From Corydoras sp. C115 (lineage: Eukaryota; Chordata; Actinopteri; Siluriformes; Callichthyidae), in the NCBI GenBank assembly GCA_019802505.1, contig JAFMOC010000106.1, positions 310,001 through 374,000 of the forward strand: a stretch of 64,000 nucleotides of DNA, read 5' to 3'. The translations under genes were made by a program, and so were the position numbers. Below the pieces are notes generated by a model. It saw only the letters and a program-made list of their open reading frames with translations, was not told the origin of the DNA and ran no database searches. Positions 1 to 13,700 of the stretch are shown here, one piece after another; the first letter of the stretch is position 1, and each line of letters begins with the position of its first letter.

Positions 1-13
1 TCTCTCTCTCTCT

Positions 14-47
<34 letters not shown>
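1..47. repeat. Microsatellite (TC)n(TA)n
   Basis: A CT run of 15 bases passes directly into a TA run. It is cut by the window edge. Confidence 0.95.
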
Positions 48-51
<4 letters not shown>

Positions 52-124
52 AACACTGGCCTGGTCTTGTAACAGTATTGAGCCTCGTGACCACGTGTGG
101 ATAAAGCTGGTTAGTGGGATTCCT

Positions 125-600
125 AAATTGTAACAATTAGTTCAAGTTCAAGTTATTTATTTATATAGCGATTTTTACAACAGTACATCGTCACAAAGCA
201 GCTTTACAGAATAAAAAGCGTTTAAACCCCCAAAGAGCAAGCCGAAGCGACAGTGGCAAGAAAAAACTCCCTTTTATATTGTTATTTGAGGAAGAAACCT
301 TGGGAGGACCAAGACTCAGTGGGGGACTCGTCCTCCTTGAGCGGCCGGGCAGCAACAACAAAGTAGGACAGCCATGTCCAGATATTAAACAAATGGAAAA
401 ACTAACAACTGGAAAACTATATGTGAGTCCATTAGGGGGCGTCCTGCAGGACCGCCTTGTCAGGTTCCATACAGTATTCGTCAGCAGAGCCATGGATGAA
501 GATCTCCAGAAAGCCGGGGGACACCTCAAAAGAAACAGACAAGTGCTTACATCTAACTGATCACGAGAAATGGCCGCTTTCTCATGACACACAAAGCAAA
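125..600 (+). repeat. Teleost interspersed repeat, family R1, long copy
   Basis: Contains the sequence series tttatatagcg, aaagcagctttacagaa, agagcaagccgaagcgacagt, ggcaagaaaaaactccctt and gaggaagaaaccttgggagg. I recognise this from many fish genomes, notably otophysans, as an abundant dispersed repeat. Open frames here on both strands are by-products of the repeat. Related shorter copies lie at 6360-6475, 26877-26975 and 49888-49970. The repeat class is unknown to me. Confidence 0.6.
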
Positions 601-2473
601 TTTAAATATAATTTAGGTAATCCACATCAACCAGGTTGAGGAGTTATAGTCTGATTGTTCACAGAACACAATCATGGCGATCGCGATGCGTTTGTTGTGT
701 AATATATGATTTTACCCAGTAGATGTCGCTAAGAGCTTTTAATGTTAAATGTGATCTTGCAGACAAAATAATCCCTTCACAGCTATAATAGTTCCAACTC
801 TTCTGGAAAGGCTTTTCAAATTTTTGCTCAATCATCAAGGACAATGTTTGTAATGTCCGAACTGATGTTTGATGAGTGAGCCAGTTTTGCAATCTTAACT
901 TCAGTTCTCAAAGATGTTCAGTGAGGTTGATGTTTTTTTGCATAACCATGGATCGTGCTTTGTCCTCTACGAACAGTTATGCTATAACAGCAAGGACCCT
1001 ACCCAAAACAAAGTTGGAAGTGTGCAATTGCCCAAATACATGATTGTGCACTTGATTTTATACATTTCTGCTAATGCACTTGTATGAAATGCAGGATTAA
1101 ATGCAGGCCTACAAGTACTTTTTGATTTCATGTAGTTTATGCATGCCTCCATAATGTTTTGGAATGACCCCTTAACTGAATGTCATCTACAATAATTATT
1201 AAAGCATTCACATATTTCAGTAAAATTTGTTACGCTTTTTGTCTTTCAAGCTTACAGGTTGGCAAACAAACACTGTTAAAATATATTGGCCATCTTTTTT
1301 GACAGGGGTGTCTTGAACTAGGTTCATGAAAATGGCTGCTCATATGTGGACATGAGATGCAATTGTCTGCTCATTTACAATAATCATACTGAAGAATATC
1401 TCATGTAGAGTGATGTGTTTGCAGAGTAAGAGTTTTGTCAGAAAGCTGTAGTCATTGTAATATACTTAAATATAAAAGCTTTTTGATCTAAAATTATTGC
1501 TGGGTAACGCATCCCATTAAACATATGATACAATGGACATTAAACCTCCTGAAATTTATTGCAAGTTTGCCTTCTCTGAATTATAGTTTATAAAAAACAG
1601 CAACTTCAAAGTAACCCTAATGCCAGTAACAACCCTTTATGAGTTCTGCTCATTAAAGCATTTACAGGTAGGACCATGTAAAATGAGGGGGGGAGGGACC
1701 TTGTTAAAAGGTTTTATAACAAACTACTTGTGTGTAAATGCTAAAATAAAGTGTCTTCTTGAGAAGACAGTGTTCCTTTTAAACCAGATGGTATGTAATT
1801 CGGTGTTTAGTGGAGTTTAATAAAAGAAAGGTTTTTTTTGGTGAAATCGGCTGTGGTATAGACAAGATGAAGTGTGACGCAGAACATGCTGTTGACTACA
1901 GATTACTGAAGGGCTTCCAAGCATTAGACTTACATGTGGGAACTGGTGCAGTAAATCAAACTTTGTGAATTGGACCAGTATATCCCAGACTTGTTTTCTA
2001 TTCAGGTCAGTGGTTTGTCTTATTATTCACTCTTTCAAGGGAAACAAACAGCTTGGATTAATCCAATTACTAAAGGCCTTTCTGGTGAGACGTCAGCATG
2101 AACAATAGTCACCCTGTCTGAAAGAAAGACTATAAAACCCCAGCTGTATCTTATGGTTTGTTTATATTCAAATTTTCATAATAAAATTGAAGTAGTTGAT
2201 GTGAACTATACTACCCTAGGTAAACTCTGTTTCATCTTTGCTATGGGCAAATTTTCTTGACTCTTTCTTTTACACTACCTCCTTTGGTTGCACAAAATAT
2301 ATTCATTTGATAAGTTGACTAAATGAAACCGGTATTGTGGTAAATATCTATCTTGTACTTTAAGGCTAGTTAGTTTGTGAAATATATGCTTTCTAAAGTG
2401 GGCACACTTGTTGTGGCTGGAGGAAGGAATGATGATTAGGTCAATAATTTTGGCTGTAAAGTATAGTGGGTAA
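601..2473. other. AT-rich gene-free flank, part 1
   Basis: No splice-flanked coding segment is recognisable. It includes a palindrome TTGGATTAATCCAA at 2053-2066 and a CTCF-like sequence with one mismatch at 716-730. The short open frames here look like chance in AT-rich DNA. Confidence 0.5.
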
Positions 2474-2633
2474 GAAATGTAATATTCCCAGAGATGGATT
2501 GGCGCCCTGTCCTGGGTCTATCTGCCCAGCGCCCCAAACGTTCTCCCCTGGATGGGCATGGGGAACCCCACCGCGACCCTAATTGAGGATAAAGCGGGTG
2601 ATAATGAATAAATGGATAATGAAATGTAATATT
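2474..2633 (+). mobile_element. 5'-truncated DANA-like SINE with target-site duplication
   Basis: The 3' part of the SINE (gattggcgccctgtcctggg through ggatgggcatgggg and the taaagcgggtgataatga tail) occupies 2487-2620. It is flanked by an exact 13-base direct repeat, gaaatgtaatatt (2474-2486 and 2621-2633). The tRNA-derived head is missing, so this copy inserted already truncated. Confidence 0.8.
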
Positions 2634-4019
2634 TATGGATTAAATTTGGCCCGTGGCATCTGCATTAACAAATATGTGGGTATGTTGATTATGACATGCT
2701 AGAAAACAAATGTAATTTATAGCATTAAAGCCATAGTTGGTGTCCTCAAACATCATCCTTTTGGGATAAAGTTAAACTATTTGGAACCAAGGCCAGTCAA
2801 GCTAGAGTTAAAAGGTCATTGTAACATGACAATTCTGTAAACAGCAATAAAAATAACCATTTCATTGTTGTACAGTATCCAAGTAAAATTTTCCAAGACA
2901 TTAAAAACTAATCGAAATAAGCAAATTGATCAAACGGCCTGTTATATAAACATAAGAGAGCAATGCTAGTACAGAGTTAATGTGGAATTTAAAATATGTT
3001 GAAACAGTCTAGAAATTCTTTTAAAGCAGACCCTTTGGGGTCTTGTTTCATAAATGAAATCCCTCTTTAATCATATTAAGTTTATTTTGGTATGGAAGAC
3101 TGTTCTGAAACTGTATACAGACCAGCTTTTCTCACTGTTAAAGCGATCTGTAAAAGACATTAGTAATCCTAACTATAAATCTTTGGACCCTAGATTGATT
3201 AATGTATTTGAAATGGTGTGATGATTAAATGATTAATATTTTGTGGACAAAACTGACAAATAACTCAAAATGCTGTTTAATGTTGAGTTGGACAGAATCA
3301 GACAAATCTCAAGATGGGTTCACAGATTCGGAAGTGCTAATAAATAGCATTTTTAAATTTGAATTATTATAAAGATATACGTGGCATTTTATTCTTTTCC
3401 AACTATGTGTAAAAAATGTAGGTCTTTAAAATTCTTTTAAACAATGTGTTTGTGTGCTTCACCACGTTTTAATTATTGAAACACTGTTTACAGGCTGCAC
3501 TTGGTGTTGTCTAACAATGTTAAATGATTAACCAACATCTTTACAAATTATTTAAGACCTTGTATAACAACTTGCATCATTTCAAAAGTGGTTCACTCAG
3601 TAAAGTTGACAACAGCATCTGTTTTGGTGAAATGAGAGGTTCTTTTTGCCAGCCTTGACTGAAAATAGTAAAATATTTATGAAGGCAGACATTGTGTAAG
3701 TGTGTTGGAGGGCATGGGTATAATGAACATTGTGCATGGAAAGCCACTTTAGGAAAGTAGTTAGGATAGAATATGGCTGTAATTTTCTTGAACTTTGCAA
3801 TTGTGTTTTTTGCTTTAATCTTTTTTTCTTAAATTAATGCTTGTACCTATAATGTATTCCAAATGTTACCAATAACCAAATTATATACTGACACACATAC
3901 ACAAACCAGTTTTTTTTAGATACTCATCATCCACTACATTATTGTCACATACCATAATAATGGAATTTGTGGTTTTACAGAAGCATTTTGTAGTCCATCA
4001 TTTTCCCTGCATGCTCCTG

Positions 4020-4110
4020 CTTCCTTTTATTCTTTAATGACCAAAACCCCTGTAGGACCACCACAGAACAGCACTATTTTGTTAGTGCATGGTCCTCTTC
4101 ACTGCAGATA
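4020..4110 (+). repeat. Interspersed repeat family R2, fragment
   Basis: Contains accaaaacccctgtaggacc, accacagaacagcactattt and a cactgcag.acactga segment, which match the R2 copy at 30895-31010. It is diverged. Confidence 0.4.
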
Positions 4111-6359
4111 CACTGATACCCTGGTGCTAGTGTAAGTCAAGAATTCAAGAATAAATTTTATTTATTATTATTAATTTATTCAAGAATAAATTAAAGACAG
4201 TATCTCCTTTGTTGCACACTTTATTGGTGATTCCTTTTTTTAATCTCTCGTTACACTACATTTATTGTACATGCCATTTAAATAAAGATATACACCTTTA
4301 TCATAGGTGTTAAAAATTATTTTATAAATATGTAATTCAGGGTTTAAATGTAGTTCAGTGTTCAAAACCATTATGATGGAATTTACCTGAACCACAGGCA
4401 TGGGACGTCATAAAGATAAAAGGTACTTAAGGAAGAATGGAATGTTTTGATTTGGTTAAAGATTTGCAACCTTAATAAACAATACTTTTTGGCAACTATT
4501 AGTCATAGTTCCATACCCATCATGTTTTTTGATCAGATTGTCAGCTATCTATTTAAACAGATCATCGTTTTTTAAGTGCTGTTTAATTCAGTGAACGTAA
4601 TATTTTCGCCTATATATGTAATAAGTTTCCTTAAATACAGTATAAATGAAGGGGAATTTATCATGTTTTGTCCCATATAAGTTCCTAAGTTAAATGGGCA
4701 GTTCCTAACCCTTTAAGTAATGTAAAGCATCAACATACTGTATATACTGGAAAATACATCAAATAAATAATGTAGGTCCAGAATTTAAATGCATTGCACT
4801 AATGAATATTATTTTCTTTTTTAGTGATGATTCCATAATGCATATTGACGTAAAGACAACTGAAATTGAGGATTTAAGGTTTCCACTTCCATCACCTGCT
4901 GGACCAACATGCGGGTCTTTAGGCAACCAGATTAATTTCAAACCTGTTTATTCACAACACACCTGGGATAACTAACGTGCTGAGCATCCCTGTACAAATA
5001 AGGTAAGATAAGGGCTGCATTTCCTTCTTTTCTGGTCCAAAACAATCAACAAAATCTAAAAAAAATTTAAAAAAAAAAAATAAATAAAAAGATTTAATAA
5101 TGTATTTAGATATAGTTTAGAAATTAATTTCTTTCGGTTTAAACGCTAGTTTTGTTTGTTAATTTTAATTAGTGCATCTTGTAGCTCTATTAGTTTAAAA
5201 AATATATAAATATATGTATTCTTAGTTAAAAGTAATTTGATATCGAGTATAAGATTGTTTGATACTTTGTCTTCTTGTGAAATATTTTCACAGTACAACT
5301 TTTATTAGAATTTTCTATTTGAACATTTTTCGTTAACAGTTTAAACATCCAGATGAGTTAGTTTGTTTCCATTGTAATGCTGGCAATGTTATCCCGGATG
5401 TTACACATGGGAAACTATCCTGCTGGAGCCTCCACCATGTTCACTTTAGACTCACGTTATCTGCTCAGCGCATCTAATGCAGATATTGCACTGTTAAATT
5501 CTAGATTAAAATGTAAGGAATGCAAGCAAGTGCACATCTTTGAAATGTCCTTTTAAACTGAGTCCAACATGAAAAAGATGTTAAAAAGAGGTATGTTTCA
5601 TCTTGATGACCCTCTAAAAATAATGGATCAGACAGTATTAACTTTTGAATAGTATAAAGGTTTGGCTGGCACATAGTAAATCTGACTGGTCTATATGTAA
5701 CTTTTTAAGCACCAAGGTTGTGTGGTGATGTGGTGAAAGATTTCAGTAAAGTATCCAGTTTATTTTTAGTTTTCTTATGTAAACCATTTTAAATTTTATA
5801 TTTTAAATAAACCTTACTTAAATAAAACTTACCTTTAGTTGGCCTTATTTCATTTGATCAGGTGAGGTTTTGCTTCTTTAAATGTTAAAAAAAACATCAA
5901 GACCATACTACAGATAAGAAGGTATCATGTTGTGATTTCATTAGAAATGAAGTGGACTTTGTGGTTTTTGGCATGCCTATGACAACATGGAAATTGATAT
6001 TTCATAAACACATCAGACATCACAGAGTTATGCCATCAGTGAGTCTTAACCTGCTTATGGTGCCTTTTGTAAGTTGTAAAAGTATTGGTTGAGCTTAATG
6101 AAATGTAACCTTTACAATCTTTTATATTTAAAAGTGGAAATAAGAATAATAAAACTTCTACAATGCTAAGTTACTAATTCAATCCAGTTACTAATTATTT
6201 CCAAAGCCTTTGGCAAATTTAGTAAAAGAACATGTTCATACCATTTTGTATTATACAGTATATGTATAAAATGTATTCATAAAGTTTTGTCTGGAAAAAT
6301 AGTTCAAGTTATTTATTGAGGATGTAAGTTATGTATACTTTTTATATGTTTTATGAGTA

Positions 6360-6475
6360 TATAAAATTTTAATTTAATTTTAAAAGACAAAACATTGTCT
6401 TAAGCTGCTTTACAGTGTTCTAAGCCTTAACCCTCAAAGAACAAGCAGTGAGAATGGCAAGAAAAAAACAATCCA
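6360..6475 (+). repeat. Interspersed repeat family R1, fragment
   Basis: Contains acaaaacattgtcttaagct, gctttacagtgttctaagcc, aaagaacaagcagtgagaat and ggcaagaaaaaaaca, diverged from the long copy at 125-600. Confidence 0.5.
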
Positions 6476-7394
6476 TGATGCTGTGGGCTTTTGAGTGGTG
6501 GTGTATCATTTGCAGTGCAGGACACCACTGTACCAAATGTGTAATAATAAAGTCTTCAAGTAACATCCTAGTATGACTTGACATCCAGGTTATATTGATT
6601 TAAACAAGTGTGTGGTTTAAAATCATTTTAACAAGTTAATCATCTCTTTAATCCTCAGTGATGAGTAAAGCCCTCTAAGGTCATCATTGTAGTGCTCTGG
6701 CAGGAATATGGATGATTTTTCACACAATGTAGCATGTGGCTTGGGCACATCTGAATAAAGAAGTCAGTAATGTAAATAAGGTTAATTCTAAAATTTCTGA
6801 AATCCACAGCATGCATAGATTTACTCGAAAACTGTATTGGGCGCACTGTGCTATGGTCTAATTTTTATTGTGTGCTAGTTTAACATCAGTTTTGTCAAGT
6901 TAATTTTCAAGGTGAAAATCCACTGAATGTGAGAGTACTGCAAGTGCTATGGTCTCAGTCAGTAATTCGTATGTTCTTAGATTGTAAAACTCACATCTAT
7001 GAAAACTGCTAACTAAATTACTCCTCTGTTTACCTATGAGGACAACTCACAGACACTTGTTCTTGGAAACCATGAGACTGGATGTGATGGCTGCAGTGGC
7101 ATCTGTTTGAACCCTCAGACACATCAACACACTATCAAAGCAGACAAAACAAAACACAAGTGCAAACACAAAACAGCTGCACAGGAAACAGGCACAAACA
7201 AGCGTCCATAGTTCAGAGATAGTCAAGAGCCGGTAGAAATTTGATCCCCCCCCACCCATATTTGTTTTTTTGTAATATCTTCATTCTGTAATTTTTAAAT
7301 AAAATTGCTCAATGATGTCTCCTTATGAGAACATCCAAACCTCCGTCAAAGTGTAAAATACAGCACATTCTAATATTGCAAGCAAATTCAAGTG

Positions 7395-7399
<5 letters not shown>

Positions 7400-7431
<32 letters not shown>

Positions 7432-7450
7432 GTTGTTGTTGTTGTTGTTA
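7400..7450. repeat. Microsatellite (TTA)n(TTG)n
   Basis: About eleven TTA units run into about six TTG units. Confidence 0.95.
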
Positions 7451-8509
7451 TCTCGAGGGGCAAAAGACACATAGAAGCAAGCATACACTCCTATCTTAGT
7501 ATTTGTGCCTCAATACCATGTTGTAAGTGCTTAACTCTTATGGTCAGTCATGATGCATGATTTAAAGCAACAAGGAATAAATGTTCAAGGGCCCACATTT
7601 GTAACTTCGTAACTCGTGATTAGAGCTTAATTAAGCAGTACGAATTAAGCTGAAACTTGTGTATTACTCTTTGATTTTTTTTTTTTTGAGTATCTTCTTT
7701 TTTAATTAGTGTTGTTAGTCACAAAGAAATGATCTAAATGTATCTCAACTCGTGTAATTTAAGTCTGTGAAACATACACATTTGTTTGTTTTCTAAATGC
7801 AACAGCACAAAATAAAATAACCAGCTCATTCCTTCAGTTAAATTTAGGTAGTTTCAGTTTAAATTGAGGTATACAAATTTTCTGATGAAGCAGCTAATAT
7901 CCTTTATTATTTTGGAAAATTGCATTCATCAACAAGTGTTTGTAACTACTAATTGAGGTACAACTATTCCGATGAAATATTTAATGAGCATGCAAGTTTT
8001 ATACAAAATATGTTAAAAGACGAAAAACATTTTTACAAAATTCACAAACTGTTGATCGTAGAGAAGGTTAAATGGCTACATTTAGTTATGGTAGGAAAAA
8101 TAATCAATGACATTTTTTTTATAACGTCCTATGTGACATCACTGTACATTGCACAGTAGTAATACTCAACTATATAAGATTTAATATACAATTTTTGTGA
8201 AAATATACTACAACTTGAGTTGTTTATCTGGTTTACTTGTTCAGCAGAGCCTTTTTGCAGTCGTTAGGAACTAAAGTTGGCCATTTTACAACCACTGAGA
8301 GATCTACAGAGACAGCATCTGGGTTTGATTTAATGACTATGGTCAAAGGTTTCTTGTCATGATGAAATGCATGTTTTTAGGCTCTTATCACTTAACATCT
8401 TGATATTTTTAACCTGTTTTATGTAGTACATTTGAATTCATTTTTAAAGGCTTTAAAAAGGTTTTGAGTGTATAATAGGAATTATACATAAATGTGCTGT
8501 TTCGTTGCA

Positions 8510-8530
8510 TCACCACCCCCCCCACCCCCC
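8510..8530. repeat. C-rich low-complexity run
   Basis: Two C runs separated by A, in otherwise AT-rich sequence. Confidence 0.8.
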
Positions 8531-10559
8531 GTGCTTCCATATTTAAACACTCATCAAGTAAAGTTACATTTCTGCTTTAAAACACAAACAGAGAATTAGA
8601 TATCACTTCATCCTAAATTCAAGGTATAATTCTTACATATTCATAAATATAGATTATTCATAAATATAGATTTCGGCTCCACATTTAGATTTTGGGCTAC
8701 AGTCATTGAATTTGTAAATAAATTGTAGTAATCCTGACTGTATCATCAATCAGAATTTAGATATTTTTTTATTTGGATAACATGCTGAAACTTGCTTACT
8801 CATTGCAACTTTCTTTTGGCAAGTGACTTCTTTTTTATACAACCACAATATTTTATAACTTGTTTGAACCATTTTAGTTTAATTAGCTTGTGTACAGTCT
8901 GGAAGTATTAAGTAGTATTACTTAAGTAGTATAAGTAATATTAATAGAAAATGCACTTTTTGTCCAGCTACAATTCAGGAATGGCTCATCAAACAAAGTG
9001 ATGTGTATTAAAATTTAATATAATTTAGTGACCTTGATATGAATAGAGATTTGAATCAAGAAGAAGAGTTAACTAATTAATAGAGCTGTTAGTTGTACAG
9101 ACACAAGGGATGGTGCAGCTATAAATCAAACATGTATATACTTCCCTTCTCTTATAAAACCGCTCCCCTGGCAGGATCTCCAAAGGTTAAGAGGTGGTTG
9201 AGAGATCGAAGAGACAAAGACGATTTGTAAAACTAACATTTTGATTTAAACAGTGCTGAATCATAGATGACATTTGAAAATCCACACCACTTATCAACTT
9301 TGCACGAAAGGATATGAAGTCACTAGAGCCCTAGTGACGCAGTCAGTCCATCATTAAAAGTCCTTAAGCAAAAACAAACCACTTCACATAGAAATTACAG
9401 CTTGGCAGTTAGGATGCTGTAATAAGATTTTTAATAGAGGCAGTGACTTAAGTCAGTCCTAATGTTTAAGGAACACTTCGATTTATTAACTGTTTCGGGA
9501 TACATTTGTTGTAGACAATGCTTCTTTCACAGCTTTTGGATTGTTTTCCTAATAAGGCCTTCTTCGTCAACCTACTTTGTACTCTTCAAAATGGCAACAT
9601 TAGTTGTATGTTTCACACTAGCTGTATTGTTTTTAGTGGGGATTGTCCATACCCTATAATTTTTTGTCTTTGTGACCATGTCCAACAAAAGCACAAACAA
9701 TATTTACAGTTCTGAACAAACCCATTGATGGCTGACTTCCTTAGTCACACCCTAAAAACTCTGTTTAAGAAGGAAGTGTCCCTTGGCGACCCACGCGTTC
9801 TAATATTAGACTGATGGAAGAGATGCACTCTGCCTTCATACAGAGGAATTACAGAGCGGCTGGTGAATTATAGACAGAGAATGCAGTAAAGCTAGAGTTT
9901 TGGCTATCGTGAATGCAGATTTTTTAAAATTGATATTAGTAACCTTAACTCTAGCAGTTAAGTCAATGTTTTATTTCATTAGAATTGTGTAATAAGCAAT
10001 ATTTATAACAAATCAACTTAAAATGCATAGATTTTGTAGATGTTTAAGGTTAAAAATGATTTACATTGTATTTTCTTTTTATAAATTGCTAACATTTTAT
10101 TTAAAAATGCTTGAACTTAGATGGTTTTGTTTCATGACTGGGCCGCTATGTTATAGTTTTATACATGCTGTTGCGCTTTAAAATATATTATACAAAAATG
10201 CTAGAATCCGGTATTTAGAAGAGTGGATCAGATTATTTTAAATCAAATTGTTTTCCAAATTGGTTGAACTTACTAATAAACAATGTTTTAATATAGATAA
10301 CAGTCTATACTGTACTTTTTTTCCCTTCCTATTTCACAATCACATTAGTAGAAGTGTTAGTGGGTAGGTATGTTGGTGGTAAAATGAGTCAAAATTTAGT
10401 TTCTTCTTTTCTGCCATCAGTGCTGGACACAGTTTTTGTTTTTATTACCCATTGCATTAAGTGCCCAACTAATTTTAACCATCTGCGTCCATCTTACTTT
10501 GACCAAGCTTTAATTAAAAACAAAGAATTTATTGAAGCAGTCACATGGATTAACCTTCC

Positions 10560-10700
10560 ATAACTGGATTATGGCCAGAAAACAAGGCCCTCGAAAAGCA
10601 GACAGCCGTCTAAATCGTCCTCGGGCCCCTCAATCGCATTATGTTTGCACAGGGACTGCAATTAGGCCTCTGGCAGTAGAGAGCTTTTTTTTATTTGATA
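10560..10700. promoter_or_regulatory. Candidate conserved non-coding element
   Basis: A GC-richer, low-repeat block in an AT-rich desert, with cctcgggcccctcaatcgca, ttatgtttgcacagggactg and caattaggcctctggcagta. It is not open or spliced like an exon, and the composition is typical of vertebrate enhancers. Conservation could not be tested here. Confidence 0.25.
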
Positions 10701-13700
10701 GAAATTGATAGCTTGTTACAGCTGTTTTTGTCGCTAACCAGGAGAGAAGACCATGAATGTGAGAATGAAAGAGATATGCACACAAGAAAGTAAGAAATGA
10801 CAGTTTAATGTTTTCCTATAAAATGAAAAATTATTTTATATTATTAAATTATTTTATTATATTATTTTAAAAAAAGTTTTCATTTTCTAATTGAGAGTCC
10901 AACGGGTACACCATTTCATATAAAATCTTGTGGCTTGTCTTGGAATTTATATATTAGATCCTTTCTACATGTTAAATGTGCGTATGAAAACTATTCTGAA
11001 ACTATTTTTGGGAGTTTTGGGCTTGGATCTGATTTTTTTTACAGGATTATAAATTCATTAGTCATAAGGTTTAGTTCATTAGAACCAAGTGAGTTGGATT
11101 AAAAAAATGTTCAATCATCAAAGTCTCACCGATCCACAATGATGAATGCGCTCAAATGTCATTGGCTGTAACACTGGAATTGTTGTGGATAAGGAACTGG
11201 TGTCCCCATAAATGAAGCTTGCTGGAAGTTAATTAAGAAGCAAACTTGATTTAATGATTATTAATTATTTAATATTGCATTTTAATTACATGTATTTTCA
11301 AACACTTGGCCCTAAAGTAATTTGTGCAGTTGGTGAAAGCAATGATGATGATTGAACTTGCCACACATTTCTTCAGCAGACTTTGGCTGTCTTGTGTCTT
11401 CTTTGTAACCACTGACACAAGATCAGAACACTGTGGACGCCATAACATCTGCTGCAGAACTGTTCCTTTGATTTTATAGGGTTGTCATCCAACATAATTA
11501 ATTTGGAATCTTGGAGACCTTCTTAGTGTTTTTTAAATGACTAAATGCCTTAGAGTTCAGTGTTTTATTGATGTAGACTCTAGTTTGTTTCCCCATGATA
11601 TGATTTTATCTCTAGTTTATATGTTTTAATTCTTTTGTTCACTTCACCAGGTTTTCTGCTTTTCTTTGCATTATACTTCATATAATAAAGACCAAATTCA
11701 TAAAGAACCTGAATATAACTATTTTAGAGTATGCAGCTTGTTTTATTTTGACTTTGTGTGTTTGGGCTTTAAATTAGTATGTTTAAATATATTTACATAC
11801 ATTTACAAAGTTGTTACAGTGGCCCATGTACTACTTTTTTGTATTTGTGAAATTTTGGCACATGTTCTTTGATTATAACAAGACAGTAACTGCATAATGA
11901 TCTGTGACCACTTTTGTCTAAGTGTCCACTTTATAACGCACAATAAATTTTCAAGAGAAGCAACATTTGGACTGCAGTCAAATCAGCCAAGTACATGCAC
12001 TTATTGTAAGAAACCAAACTGTTACAAATGCAAGCCTGGCATTTGTTCTGGATAAGTAACAATGGACAGCATTTCTCTTTGCATCCTATGAATGCCCCAG
12101 TTATACCCAGTAATATTGTTAACTGATGTATGCTGTGGGATGTGTGTTTTGTATAGTCTTCAAATGTATTTCACCCCTGTTCATTTTATTTATTTTTATT
12201 ACAATTATTACAATTATTTTAAAGCCTTTCCAACATGCTCTGTGGCCACAACGTTTTGACAGTACTTTGCGTATGTGTTTGGGGGTTGACCACCAAATTA
12301 CTTCCCATATGTGTATTGACATGATTTCTGCTCTACAGATGAATGTTTTAAATATTTTTCCTCTCCACGAACATGTGCATGTGTTAGGGAGCACAATGGT
12401 ACTTAGTGGTGCTGTAAATTTTGGCCCCAGCTTTAAATTAAAATGTGGTTTAGGTTGTAAAACAACTAATAAAACCACTATATTTTATGGGTTTTTTTTA
12501 TTCTCACTGTACAGTACTTACAGTGAAGTGATTTTGTTCACAGCATGGATGTTGAACATTTTTTAAGTGTTCTGAAAAAAGTTAAAGTATATTTTTACTT
12601 GGCACATTGTTAAGAATCACAAGATTCCAGTGACACCAGTGATGCTTTTAAGCTGACAAGTGAAGGTGTGTCCATGTATGTTTAAGGCTGCATGAAGGCA
12701 GTCACTTCAGACGGAGCTTCTCAATCATAGTGATTTAAGAACAAGCCACGTAATATTCAGTGAGTCACTGTTTGGGGATTCCACCTAATGTTTACTCAAT
12801 TTGTCAAATTGTCAGTTGGCTTTAGATTTTAATGTGTTGGTTGCTCCTTGGCTTGTACTTTGTAGCTCTAGGTTTTTCCCAGATCTCCACGCACTATACA
12901 GTAAGCAATAACTTCAGACATTGGACATCATTCATTTTGTAAAGGGACTTCCAAATATAAACAACTTTGAACCATCCATAAAGTAGAAACGATCCAAAAA
13001 ACTAAGCATTTAAGTAACACGTAAATGGTATAGGTCTTTTTTTTTTATAGATTTTATTTATAAGTTAGGGCCATCTAGTAACTGACTGAAATTTTTAGCT
13101 AAAGCTAATGATCTTCGTACTTTGATTAGTACTATTCATTACAGTAATACAAAACACACCAGCAGCACATGCACTGCTGTCAGTTTTACAGTTGTACTGA
13201 CAAATAGTCCACAATTTTTAAAGAAAGACGGCTCCGAGTTCTGTGTGTAAAGGTCTTTATTGAAGTAATGTGCATATTTCAACTTCATTATGATTAACTA
13301 TCAACTATTAACAGAACTGTATGGGTATTCATTCTGTAAACATTTTTCATAAATACTGGACAGTCTATATTTCAATAAAGATTCTCTTTAGTTACATAGA
13401 ACATAGTTTTATACAGGTTTCACCTTCAACTACAAGACTTGATATTACAATAGACATTCTACATTTAAAATACTTTACATTCATGTTTTGTTATAAAGCA
13501 TCTGATAAATACAAGATTGGATATATAACAAAAGAATATACACATAGATTTTTTTTATATATAGTATTAATAACTTTGGAAGGAAAAAAAATGTTGTTTT
13601 TTTTTTTTTTTGTTATTTTCTTCCAATGTTATTTTTTATTAAAGAAAAGATGTCAACACAAAGTTTGACCTGAGAAAAATTCAGTTAATTAGTAGCCCCA

